Shown piece after piece: positions 43,453 to 51,470 of a DNA stretch of 64,000 nucleotides. The stretch is from Fimbriimonadaceae bacterium (lineage in GTDB: Bacteria > Armatimonadota > Fimbriimonadia > Fimbriimonadales > Fimbriimonadaceae). The translations under genes and the position numbers were made by a program. How positions within the stretch are numbered: the first letter of the stretch is position 1; the number at the start of each line of letters is the position of its first letter. The notes below the pieces were generated by a model that worked only from the letters and a program-made list of their open reading frames with translations, had not been told where the DNA came from and did no database searches. The stretch spans positions 1,181,362-1,245,361 of the forward strand of contig CP075364.1 in the NCBI GenBank assembly GCA_019454105.1. The letters run 5' to 3'.

Positions 43453-43638
43453 GAGGAGGCGACGAACCCGCTTTCGCTCGGTCTTGCTCAGCTCGGCCTC
43501 TTGGTCGAGCCTTCGCTTCTGGCCGCCGGACTTGTGGAAGAACATGTGGTTGTTGTAGGACTTGCGCCGCATGATCTTGCCGGTTCCGGAGACCTTAAAC
43601 CTCTTCGCCGCCGTCTTGCTTGTTTTCATCTTTGCCAT
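43444..43638 (-). CDS. rpmI: 50S ribosomal protein L35
   Basis: A 64-residue protein with the L35 signature AKMKTSKTAAKRFKVSGTGKI and MRRKSYNNHMFFHKSGGQKRRL. Its start lies 44 bp inside the 3' end of infC in another frame, so the two are translationally linked. Confidence 0.95.
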   Translation of the reverse strand: MAKMKTSKTAAKRFKVSGTGKIMRRKSYNNHMFFHKSGGQKRRLDQEAELSKTERKRVRRLLAL

Positions 43639-44176
43639 CTTTGGTCTTTCCTCCCGCTGGCTTCGGGTTGATCACTACCGTCATCTCGCGGCCGCTCAGG
43701 ACAGGCTCCTTGTCGGGCTTGCCCAGATCGGCGACCTCGGCGATGAGGGTGTCGAGCTTGCGCCGGCCGTTCTCAGGGTGTTGGAGCTCGCGTTGGCGGA
43801 ACCGACAAACGACGCGCACCTTGTCCCCGTCTTCGAGAAACTGCCTGGTCTTCCGAATCTGGACGCCCAGGTCGTGTTCCGCGATATTCGGGCTCACCTT
43901 TATACCCTTGACTTCCTGCCCTTTAGGCTTCTTGTCCTTCTTGAGCTTCGACTGTTCGTACTTGTGCTTGCCAAAATCGACGATTTTGCAGACCGGAGGG
44001 ACGGCCTTTTCGGCCACCATCACCAGGTCAAGGCCCGCCTCTTTGGCCTTCTCAAGGGCTTCGCGCGTGGGCATGACGCCCAACTGCGACCCATCGTTCC
44101 CTACCAGCCGCACCTCAGGGATGCGGAGCAGACGTTCATTGATGGCCGGGCCCGGCTCTGGCCGGGGCCGACGCAT
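43595..44176 (-). CDS. infC: Translation initiation factor IF-3
   Basis: A 193-residue factor with N-terminal domain (AINERLLRIPEVRLVGNDGSQLG, VCKIVDFGKHKYEQSK) and C-terminal domain (KGIKVSPNIAEHDLGVQIRKTRQFLEDGDKVRV). It ends in a Lys/Asp/Glu-rich tail that overlaps rpmI by 44 bp. ATG 44176 is chosen because AGGGAG lies about 7 nt upstream; an ATG six bases earlier is too close to it. The start is a normal ATG, not the AUU used for autoregulation in E. coli. Confidence 0.95.
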   Translation of the reverse strand: MRRPRPEPGPAINERLLRIPEVRLVGNDGSQLGVMPTREALEKAKEAGLDLVMVAEKAVPPVCKIVDFGKHKYEQSKLKKDKKPKGQEVKGIKVSPNIAEHDLGVQIRKTRQFLEDGDKVRVVCRFRQRELQHPENGRRKLDTLIAEVADLGKPDKEPVLSGREMTVVINPKPAGGKTKDGKDENKQDGGEEV

Positions 44177-44360
44177 CGGCATTCTCCCTATCGGGATTCA
44201 CCTCGCTGAGGTGTCAGGTTTTGCACGGTGCTGATTATAGCTTCGGCGACCCAGGCGCCACAAGACAGGACCGCCGCTCGGTTTTCGGGCCTGGGCGAAG
44301 AGGGAGCCACTGGTAAGATTCGCCCGATCCCGGAGGGTGCGCCGAAGGGACCGTCGAGAT

Positions 44361-46514
44361 ATGGTCGCCAACCCTCAGAACGTCGTCGTCATCGGTGCCG
44401 GAACCATGGGCAGCGGCATCGCCGCCCACCTCGCCAACCTAGGCTTCCAGGTCAGCCTCCTTGACGTCTCTCACGACTCCGTCCGCGAGGCCTTCGAGCG
44501 CGCCAAAAGGGCCAGGCCGCCCCACTTCTACGTCCCGGAGACGGCCGAGACGGTCAGGCTCGGATCCATCGAGGACGACATCGAGTGGGTGCGCGAGGCC
44601 GACTGGGTCTGCGAGGCCATCGTTGAGAAGCTGGACGCCAAGAAGGCCCTCTTCTCGCTGATCGAGCCGCTCCTGCAGCCGGACGCTTACGTCTCCACCA
44701 ACACAAGTGGCCTGCAGATCTCCTTGCTGAGCGAGGAACGGGACGAATCCTTCCGGCGCCGCTTCCTCGGGACGCACTTCTTCAACCCACCGCGCTACCT
44801 CAAGTTGCTCGAACTCATTCCCACGCCCGAGACCGACCCGGCCGTCGTCCAGTCGATGAGCCGGTTCCTCGAAGACGCCTGCGCCCGGAGAGTCGTCCCA
44901 GCCAAGGACACGCCCGGATTCATCGCCAACCGGTTCGGCATGTGGTCGATGTACCACGCCACCCACTGCGCCGAGCGGCTGGGCCTCACCATCGAGGCGG
45001 TCGACGCGATCACCGGGCCGTTCTTGGGCCGGCCCCGCTCTGGCAGCTTCCGCCTCAATGACCTGGTCGGGCTCGACATCATGCAGGACATCGCCCACAA
45101 CCTTGTCCAGCGGTGCCCGCACGACCCCGAAATGAAGGTGTTCGAACCGCCGCGCTCGCTCGCCCATCTCCTTGAAAAGGGGTGGATCGGCGAAAAGGCG
45201 GGCCAGGGCTACTACCGCCGTGAGGGCAAGGAGTTTATGTCGCTCGACCTCGCCGGGCTCGGCTACCGGATGAGACAAGAACCGGAGTTGCCGTCGCTTC
45301 AAGGGCTGGCCAAGGCCCCATTGGCGACCCGCATCCAAGAAGGGCTCAAGCTCCAGGACGACGTCGGCGCTTTCCTCCGGGCTTATCTGCCTCCGACCCT
45401 CGAATACGCCGAATCAGTCAAGGAGGAGATCAGCCATTCGGTGGAGGACTTCGACCAGGTGATGATGTGGGGGTTCGCTTGGGAGGCAGGCCCGTTCGCA
45501 CTGCTCGACATGGTGCGCGAAACAGGCCCGAAGCACTTCGCGTCCGAGGGCATGCTCGCCTTCGACGGGAGCCGCGTCCCGATCGACAAACGGCCGGAAT
45601 ACGCCACCGTCCAAGACTTTTCCGTCATCGACACCCGCGATGGCTTCACCGTCCGCGACATGGGCGACGGCGTGGCCCTTCTCTCGACCACGACCAAGAT
45701 GGGCGTCTTCAGCCCGGCCCTTGTGGCGTCTCTTTCGGACTACCTGGAGTCGGCCAAGCTAGCCCGGATCGTCCTCACCAGCGAGCAAAGGGTCTTTTCG
45801 GCTGGGTTCGACCTGAAGTTCATCTTCGAGTGCGCCGAGTCGGGGCGGCTCGACGACCTTGACGAGGCCCTGGCCGCCTTCCAAAGGCTCGGGCTGGCCT
45901 TGGGCCGAGTGCCGAGCGTCGCGGCGGTCTATGGTCTCTGCCTCGGGGGCGGGCTCGAGATGGCGACATCGTGCGCACGGGTCGCCGCCCTCGCTGAGAC
46001 CCAAATCGGGTTCCCTGAGGCCAAGGTCGGACTTGTCCCTGGTGGGGGTGGGTGCGCCCTCATGCGGGTGCGGCACCAATCGTCGGCCAAGGCCCTGGTC
46101 GAGGCCGCGAAAGCCTTGGCGACAGGGGCCGTGGCCTCGAACGCCGATGAGGCCCGCAAACTTGGGTACCTGCGACGGGAGGACGTCACCGTCTATCACC
46201 CCGACCGCTTGCTCTCGGACGCGAAGCGGCTCGCCCTGGAGGCCACTCCTCGGCAAGAGCCGGCTTGGGCCGAAGTCGCCGGACCCGTCTCGGGAATGAT
46301 CGACAAGATGCTCGACGACCTTCAGTCGGCTGGCGAGATCACGAACCACGACCACGTGATCGGCGACCATGTGAAGCATATCCTCGCCAAGTCGGCCGGG
46401 TTCGAGGACGCCCTTGCCGGCGAGCGCCGGGCTTTCCGGGCGTTGGTGCAAGACGGACTGACGGTCGCCCGGATCAAGCACATGCTCGAAACCGGGAAAC
46501 CCCTCCGAAACTAG
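44361..46514 (+). CDS. 3-hydroxyacyl-CoA dehydrogenase/enoyl-CoA hydratase, FadN-like
   Basis: A 717-residue bifunctional beta-oxidation enzyme in the FadN order. The NAD-binding dehydrogenase domain comes first (VVVIGAGTMGSGIAAHLANLGF, catalytic His in GTHFFNPPRYLKLLE), then the dehydrogenase C-terminal domains. A crotonase domain follows near residues 430-620 (SAGFDLKF, VYGLCLGGGLEMATSC, FPEAKVGLVPGGGG). This order is the reverse of E. coli FadB. It would hydrate enoyl-CoA and oxidise 3-hydroxyacyl-CoA. etfB-etfA on the same strand 3.2 kb later would take electrons from the acyl-CoA dehydrogenase step. ATG 44361 is preferred to 44337. Confidence 0.88.
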   Translation: MVANPQNVVVIGAGTMGSGIAAHLANLGFQVSLLDVSHDSVREAFERAKRARPPHFYVPETAETVRLGSIEDDIEWVREADWVCEAIVEKLDAKKALFSLIEPLLQPDAYVSTNTSGLQISLLSEERDESFRRRFLGTHFFNPPRYLKLLELIPTPETDPAVVQSMSRFLEDACARRVVPAKDTPGFIANRFGMWSMYHATHCAERLGLTIEAVDAITGPFLGRPRSGSFRLNDLVGLDIMQDIAHNLVQRCPHDPEMKVFEPPRSLAHLLEKGWIGEKAGQGYYRREGKEFMSLDLAGLGYRMRQEPELPSLQGLAKAPLATRIQEGLKLQDDVGAFLRAYLPPTLEYAESVKEEISHSVEDFDQVMMWGFAWEAGPFALLDMVRETGPKHFASEGMLAFDGSRVPIDKRPEYATVQDFSVIDTRDGFTVRDMGDGVALLSTTTKMGVFSPALVASLSDYLESAKLARIVLTSEQRVFSAGFDLKFIFECAESGRLDDLDEALAAFQRLGLALGRVPSVAAVYGLCLGGGLEMATSCARVAALAETQIGFPEAKVGLVPGGGGCALMRVRHQSSAKALVEAAKALATGAVASNADEARKLGYLRREDVTVYHPDRLLSDAKRLALEATPRQEPAWAEVAGPVSGMIDKMLDDLQSAGEITNHDHVIGDHVKHILAKSAGFEDALAGERRAFRALVQDGLTVARIKHMLETGKPLRN

Positions 46515-47971
46515 TCTTTCTCGACGACTTCCCAGCGAACAAGGTCGAACTCCACCTCGGCCCCTTGGGCCAGGCGCGTGAACGTGACCCGTGCCCGGGC
46601 GGCGCCGTCCGGGCCGAAGTAGCGGATGGGGCCGCGCAGGGCGACGAGTTCCGGCTTCGTCCAGGCCTCGCCCAGCGTCCAAGTGGCGCCGAGCTCGGAG
46701 TCCCACCGTCCGGACTCGAAGTTCCAGAACTCGGCCCGGGCCCCAGCCGACCCCTTCGTCACGCGCGCCTTGAACTTGATCCAGAGGTTCAGGGCCTCGA
46801 ACGAGGTCTCCGACTGGAAGACGACCGAGACCGGCGGGAGGAACGCGTTGCGGTTGATCGACCGGCCCAGCCGAAGGGTCTTGCCGTCGTCCTCGTGGAG
46901 GTCGGACAGGCCCCCAGCGAGGACGCGGCCCGTTTCGGTTCTCACCGAGTCCGTGGTCTGTTGCTTCGTGACAGGGTCGAGCACGACCCCGATGATGGGC
47001 CCCCCTTGGAACCGGGCCGTCGCTGCGATCTGGCCCTTCTCGTTGATGTCCGCCGCGTCGATCGGATCCCACCCGACGGAATCGGGATGGAGTCGGTCGC
47101 GAAGCTTCACCATCGCTGACATACCCTCCCGCCAGTAGAGAGCGTCGACCGCCCCCGTGTTGGTGCCCACGCACTGGCCGAGGTCATTGATGCCAAGGAA
47201 GACCGTGTCCCTCGCCGAAGGAGGGCTGACAAGCCGGCTCCCCCTCGCCTCGTCCCAGATGAAAGCCTGGGCAGCAGGCATGTTGGCGTGCCCCACGACC
47301 GTGTCAAGCCCGTTGATCGCTTTCGGCTGTGTGCCGAGACTCCGTGGAGGGCGAACTATGGGAACCCATCGGCCGTCCGACTTCCAAACGTAGGAGGTTT
47401 GGGTCGGGTTGGGAAACACAGCGATCGATCCCTGGTCGCTGATTCCGCCTCTCACGTCAATAACGTTGTTCGTGCCCGGCGGCTTGCCGATCCTCCAGGT
47501 ATCGGTCTTGAGGTCGTAGACGCACGCGAAGTCGCCTTGCTCCCCAGCGACGTTCACCCTTGCCGCGATCTCGTTCTGGCCGTTGATGTCGTAGCTGTAC
47601 CGGTTCCTGAAACGAAGGCCTTCGACGGCCCTGGAGCCCGTTTGCGGCGTCCAGACTACGGTGTAAACGTCACGAGGAACGCCAGCGAACTGATTCGTCA
47701 GCACCGTCCCTTGCTCGTTCATCGCCTCGACATAGATCGCCGAATCGCCGAGATTGTCCACTTTGAGGAGACCCTCGTCGGGGTGCCATCGCCACGCCCA
47801 GGCCGCGCCGGATCGTTCGAGAAGGACGTGGCCCGCGTTGTTGATCGCGACGCTCCACGTCTGACGTTCCGGGTCGCGCTCGGTGGGCACGACCCGGAAG
47901 GTCTGGGCCGAGGACGCCCCCACGAAGGCGGGGAGCGCACCGAGCATCAGGAACCGGAACAGATGGCTCAT
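46511..47971 (-). CDS. Secreted HAF-repeat-type protein, pair copy 2
   Basis: A 486-residue exported protein with signal peptide (FRFLMLGALPAFVGASSAQ). HAF-like repeats include VAINNAGHVLLERSG, EAMNEQGTVLTNQF, YDINGQNEIAARV, GISDQGSIAVF, LGINDLGQCVGTN and ADINEKGQIAATA. The C-terminal module (DSVRTETGRVLAGGLSDLHEDDG, FWNFESGRWDSEL, GAARARVTF, VEFDLVRWEVVEKD) is aligned throughout with the protein at 31707-33215. It overlaps its upstream partner by 4 nt (ATGA) and the convergent FadN-like gene by 4 nt. Confidence 0.75.
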   Translation of the reverse strand: MSHLFRFLMLGALPAFVGASSAQTFRVVPTERDPERQTWSVAINNAGHVLLERSGAAWAWRWHPDEGLLKVDNLGDSAIYVEAMNEQGTVLTNQFAGVPRDVYTVVWTPQTGSRAVEGLRFRNRYSYDINGQNEIAARVNVAGEQGDFACVYDLKTDTWRIGKPPGTNNVIDVRGGISDQGSIAVFPNPTQTSYVWKSDGRWVPIVRPPRSLGTQPKAINGLDTVVGHANMPAAQAFIWDEARGSRLVSPPSARDTVFLGINDLGQCVGTNTGAVDALYWREGMSAMVKLRDRLHPDSVGWDPIDAADINEKGQIAATARFQGGPIIGVVLDPVTKQQTTDSVRTETGRVLAGGLSDLHEDDGKTLRLGRSINRNAFLPPVSVVFQSETSFEALNLWIKFKARVTKGSAGARAEFWNFESGRWDSELGATWTLGEAWTKPELVALRGPIRYFGPDGAARARVTFTRLAQGAEVEFDLVRWEVVEKD

Positions 47972-49599
47972 GGCTTCCTGCTGATGAACCGGGCTTGCTC
48001 GATATCGACGGCGGGCGGTGCCGAGCTCCCGGCGATGACCTGGAAGGTCTCCACCCTCGCTTCCATCTCCCCGGACTGGTTCAGATAGGTCGGCAGCTGG
48101 CTCGGGGCCAACGCGACGTCGAAGGTCTGCATGATGGATCCCAAGTTGGGGGCGACCCAGTTAGAAGGCAGTTCGAACTGGCCCGTCGACCAGTTCTTGA
48201 AGGAGACCCTCAGCTTCCAGCCGGAAACGTTCACCCGGAGCGTGGTGCGGAAGACGACCTCGTTCGTCGGGCTGGTTGGCGTGAAGAGATTGAGGAAGTC
48301 GACGACGACCTTTGGGCTCACGGGCACTGGAGAGGGTTTGGGAAGGTAGCGCAAAGCCAGGCCGTCAGGAACCGAGGCCCAATCGGGCGCGACCGGCCAG
48401 GTGGCCGGGTGGCCGTTCACAGCGTCGGCCAGGTTGACCGCCTCCACCGAACTGAAGATCCACTGGAACGACGACGCCGTCATCCAGTAGTTCTTGCTCC
48501 CGGCGATGCCGATGTCGATCCCACCAAGTTGGCCAGACTGGTCGATTCCGGTCACGTAAGTCGGCCCCTGGACGATCGGCGAGCCCGGCGCGAGGAACGC
48601 GCGAAGGTCGTTGGCCACGCCCGTCACCGTCCGATTCGCTCCTTGGCCGAACCAGTTCTGGACGAACACGTAAGGCTCTGTCCCTCGGTTGCCGACCGTG
48701 TACGACGCCTCTCCGTTTTCGGTGCGGACGGTCTGCACCGGCGAAACCACCTCTCCACCCTGGCTCAGCAAGGTCAGCGTCGGCGGATTCGTCAACTGGG
48801 TCCAGAAGAACAGTCGGCCGTCCCCAGTCAGGTAGCCGATGACCTCCGACACGCTTCCAGCACTGTTCACGGCTAGAGCAATCCCGTTGGAAGTGGTGAC
48901 TTGGACTCGCGTGTTGAAGTTATCGACATCGGATCCACGGCTCCAGAAATGGACCGGGCCCCCGTTCTGAGATGTCGGCCCATGCCATCCGGCGATGTAG
49001 AGGCCCGTCGGATCGACCGCTTGAACTTCGGCCTGGCTGTCGCTGGCTCTCGCCACCACACGTTCAGTGCCATCGACCTCGACGAACAGGGGAATGATCT
49101 CGTTCTGCAAATTGATCCAGTATCCCCCGCCCTGGCCGGTCGGGTTGAGTCGCTGGATGCGCCCGAATCGTGGAGACTGTTGCCGAGTGAATGAGGTCGA
49201 ATTGGGCCAGAACGTCGAGACCGGATCGCTGGCCCCACCGCCATTGGCGTACCCTCCAAACCGCCCGTTGGCCATGTCGATGGCGGTGGCCAAAGTGCTC
49301 CCGGTCGGCAGGGGCAGGTCGGTGTCGAACGCCAGCGTCCAGTTGGGATACGTGCCCGTCACCCTGAGGGTGCCAGCCCGGGCCGTCCCGTCCGTCCGGA
49401 CGAGCCCGTAACCCAGACTGGGCGTGTTGCCAGGCCCGAACCCCCGCCGGAAAGTCTGGTAGTTCTGGACGTTGGCTGCAACCGGCAAGACGACGACTTC
49501 GCGGATCGCGCCGTCAGTCGGCACCGAGACTTGGGCGTACCCCCCCCCGGTCAGGCCGACGAACGCCAGCCACACGATTCTATTCTTCTTGCGTCCCAT
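47968..49599 (-). CDS. Secreted propeller-like protein with a G9 tract, pair copy 2
   Basis: A 543-residue exported protein with signal peptide (RIVWLAFVGLTGGGYAQ). The three glycines before the cleavage site are encoded by nine consecutive G on the coding strand (plus-strand C 49540-49548), in frame here. The body matches the protein at 33221-34790 (VTGIDQSGQLGGIDIGIAGSKN, VPDGLALR). The C-terminus has the shared module (FKNWSTGQFEL, GEMEARVETF, VDIEQARFISRKP). AGAAGG precedes ATG 49599. Partner of 46511-47971. Function unknown. Confidence 0.75.
   Translation of the reverse strand: MGRKKNRIVWLAFVGLTGGGYAQVSVPTDGAIREVVVLPVAANVQNYQTFRRGFGPGNTPSLGYGLVRTDGTARAGTLRVTGTYPNWTLAFDTDLPLPTGSTLATAIDMANGRFGGYANGGGASDPVSTFWPNSTSFTRQQSPRFGRIQRLNPTGQGGGYWINLQNEIIPLFVEVDGTERVVARASDSQAEVQAVDPTGLYIAGWHGPTSQNGGPVHFWSRGSDVDNFNTRVQVTTSNGIALAVNSAGSVSEVIGYLTGDGRLFFWTQLTNPPTLTLLSQGGEVVSPVQTVRTENGEASYTVGNRGTEPYVFVQNWFGQGANRTVTGVANDLRAFLAPGSPIVQGPTYVTGIDQSGQLGGIDIGIAGSKNYWMTASSFQWIFSSVEAVNLADAVNGHPATWPVAPDWASVPDGLALRYLPKPSPVPVSPKVVVDFLNLFTPTSPTNEVVFRTTLRVNVSGWKLRVSFKNWSTGQFELPSNWVAPNLGSIMQTFDVALAPSQLPTYLNQSGEMEARVETFQVIAGSSAPPAVDIEQARFISRKP
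49540..49548 (-). repeat. G9 homopolymer tract in a signal peptide
   Basis: Nine C on the plus strand encode Gly-Gly-Gly just before the YAQ cleavage region of the secreted protein at 47968-49599. A gain or loss of one base would put the mature protein out of frame, as seen in the G8 paralogue. Confidence 0.85.
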
Positions 49600-49729
49600 G
49601 GCCTTCTGTGATCGCGCGACAAGACGTGACCACTAAATCAGGAGACGCCGGTCCGACCCATAGCGTTCGCAACCGAAATTGGCCTTCGGGCTAGGGCCGG
49701 TGCCGGCGGGTCGGTACCCTTGCTGGTCA

Positions 49730-50467
49730 GTGAAGATCTTAGTGCCGGTCAAGAGAGTCGTCGACCCCTATGCCAAGGTCAAGCCCTTGCCCGATGGGAG
49801 CGGGCTCGACGTGGCCGGGGTCAAGTTCGACGTCAACCCGTTCGACGAGATCGCGGTCGAGGAAGCCGTCCGGATGAAGGAGCGCGACCCGAGCGTCAGC
49901 GTCACCGTGGTCAGCATCGGCTCGGGCGACTGCGAGGAGCAGCTCCGCAAGGCCCTCGCGATTGGAGCCGATGAGGCCCTTCTCGTCGAGACGACCGACG
50001 AGATGGACTCGACGGTGGTCGCGGCCGAGCTCGAGGCGGTGGTGCGGCAGGTCGGGCCTGACCTTGTGCTCATGGGCAAGCAAGCGACCGACGACGACTG
50101 TAACCAGGCTGGCCAGATGCTTGCCGCCCGGCTCGGTTGGCCCCAGGCGACATTCGCCTGCAAGATCGAGACGGCTCAGGGTTCGGTGAGGGTGACCCGC
50201 GAGACCGACAATGGCGAGGAGACGCTGGACGTGCCCCTGCCGGCGGTCGTGACCACCGACCTGCGCCTCAACGAGCCGCGCTACATCGCCCTGCCCGGCA
50301 TCATCAAGGCACGCTCCAAACCCCTGAGCCGGCAGCCCAGGGCCACGACGGCCGCTCCCAAGACGCGCACCATCCGGCTTGAACCTCCGCCCTCGCGCCC
50401 ACCCGGGCGCCGGGTCGGCTCAGTCGACGAGCTTGTCGCAGCCCTGCGCGAAAGGGGCGCGCTATGA
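49730..50467 (+). CDS. etfB: Electron transfer flavoprotein subunit beta
   Basis: A 245-residue subunit with KILVPVKRVVDPYAKV, VKFDVNPFDEIAVEEAVRMKE, GADEALLV, LMGKQATDDDCNQAGQMLAARLGWPQ and ITRETDNGEE-like TRETDNGEETLDV, all typical of EtfB. With EtfA it carries electrons from acyl-CoA dehydrogenases to the quinone pool. GTG 49730 gives the normal N-terminus. Its TGA overlaps the etfA ATG. Confidence 0.93.
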   Translation: MKILVPVKRVVDPYAKVKPLPDGSGLDVAGVKFDVNPFDEIAVEEAVRMKERDPSVSVTVVSIGSGDCEEQLRKALAIGADEALLVETTDEMDSTVVAAELEAVVRQVGPDLVLMGKQATDDDCNQAGQMLAARLGWPQATFACKIETAQGSVRVTRETDNGEETLDVPLPAVVTTDLRLNEPRYIALPGIIKARSKPLSRQPRATTAAPKTRTIRLEPPPSRPPGRRVGSVDELVAALRERGAL

Positions 50468-51285
50468 GGCTCCTCACCGTCTGCTTCGACACGGCGGAGG
50501 TCGCCCAGGCCGGGGGTTTCGCCGCCGCCCTAGGCTGTGAGTTCGACGCCGTGGTCGTGTCCGGCCACCCGGTCGCGGACGGGCTCGCCGAGGCCCTGCG
50601 CCCTTTGACGGAAGGGTACACCCACATCGCCGCAGTGAGCTCGATGAAGAGCAAGGACCTCATGGCCCGGCTCGCCGGACTTCTTGACGCGGCGATGGTC
50701 ACCGATGTGGTCGCCGTCACTTCCCCATCGGTCTTCCAGCGGCCCATGGTGGCGGGCTCCATCCTCGCGACGGTTGAGACCCTTTGTTCGCCGGTCGTGG
50801 CGACGTTCCGCCCGGCCGGGTTCAAAGGTAGCGCGGGAGCCGGGAAGACGACGGAACTCGTAGCCGCTGCGGGGCGGGCCACTTTAGTCTCCGAGACAGT
50901 ACGGGGCGGGTCGCGCCCCGACCTGAGCCAAGCCAAGGTCGTGGTCTCGGGAGGAAGGCCCCTGGGTGACGCCGAGACGTTCGAGCGGGTCATCGGAGGA
51001 TTGGCCGACAAGCTCGGCGGGGCGGCGGGAGCGACCCGGGCAGCTGTCGACAGCGGAATCGCGCCGAACGAACTTCAGGTGGGCCAGACCGGAAAGATCG
51101 TGGCCCCCGACCTCTATATCGCGGCGGGGATCAGCGGTTCGACCCAACACATGGCCGGAATCAAGGACAGCAAGCTGATCGTGGCGATCAACAAGGATCC
51201 AGACGCGCCGATCTTCGAGTCTGCCGACTTGGGGCTGGTGGCGGACCTCTTCGAGGCGATCCCTGAGCTTCAATCGAAACTGTGA
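50464..51285 (+). CDS. etfA: Electron transfer flavoprotein subunit alpha
   Basis: A 273-residue subunit with the C-terminal FAD-binding domain: ATRAAVDSGIAPNELQVGQTGKIVAPDLYIAAGISGSTQHMAGIKDSKLIVAINKDPDAPIF. The N-terminal half is short compared with typical EtfA of about 310-320 residues. ATGA overlap with etfB. The SRPDLSQAKVVVSGGRPL block is the usual domain junction. Confidence 0.95.
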   Translation: MRLLTVCFDTAEVAQAGGFAAALGCEFDAVVVSGHPVADGLAEALRPLTEGYTHIAAVSSMKSKDLMARLAGLLDAAMVTDVVAVTSPSVFQRPMVAGSILATVETLCSPVVATFRPAGFKGSAGAGKTTELVAAAGRATLVSETVRGGSRPDLSQAKVVVSGGRPLGDAETFERVIGGLADKLGGAAGATRAAVDSGIAPNELQVGQTGKIVAPDLYIAAGISGSTQHMAGIKDSKLIVAINKDPDAPIFESADLGLVADLFEAIPELQSKL

Positions 51286-51363
51286 GCCTGTCGGGAGGGA
51301 GGAATGAGACCCCGGACACCGCCAAGGGGAGAGCAAATGCGGGCCAGGGCCTCAAGAACATTA

Positions 51364-51381
51364 TGTTCGAACGACCGAACA
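51364..51381. promoter_or_regulatory. Small dyad TGTTCG-N6-CGAACA
   Basis: A perfect 6-bp dyad with six-base spacer lies in the 185-bp gap between etfA and the convergent beta-lactamase-like gene. It could be a protein-binding site or a weak hairpin. Its place between two 3' ends makes an operator unlikely. The rest of the gap shows nothing else. Confidence 0.25.
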
Positions 51382-51470
51382 ATTTTCAGGTGTCATCCGA
51401 CTGAAATCGTGGAAATCGTACTCGTATCTGATGTCAGCCTGATGTTGACACTCTCTTAACTTGAGTCGTT

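Noticed and set aside
51364-51381. LexA-like operator
   Set aside because: The dyad lies between two convergent gene ends, so it cannot control an obvious start; recorded only as a low-confidence dyad.
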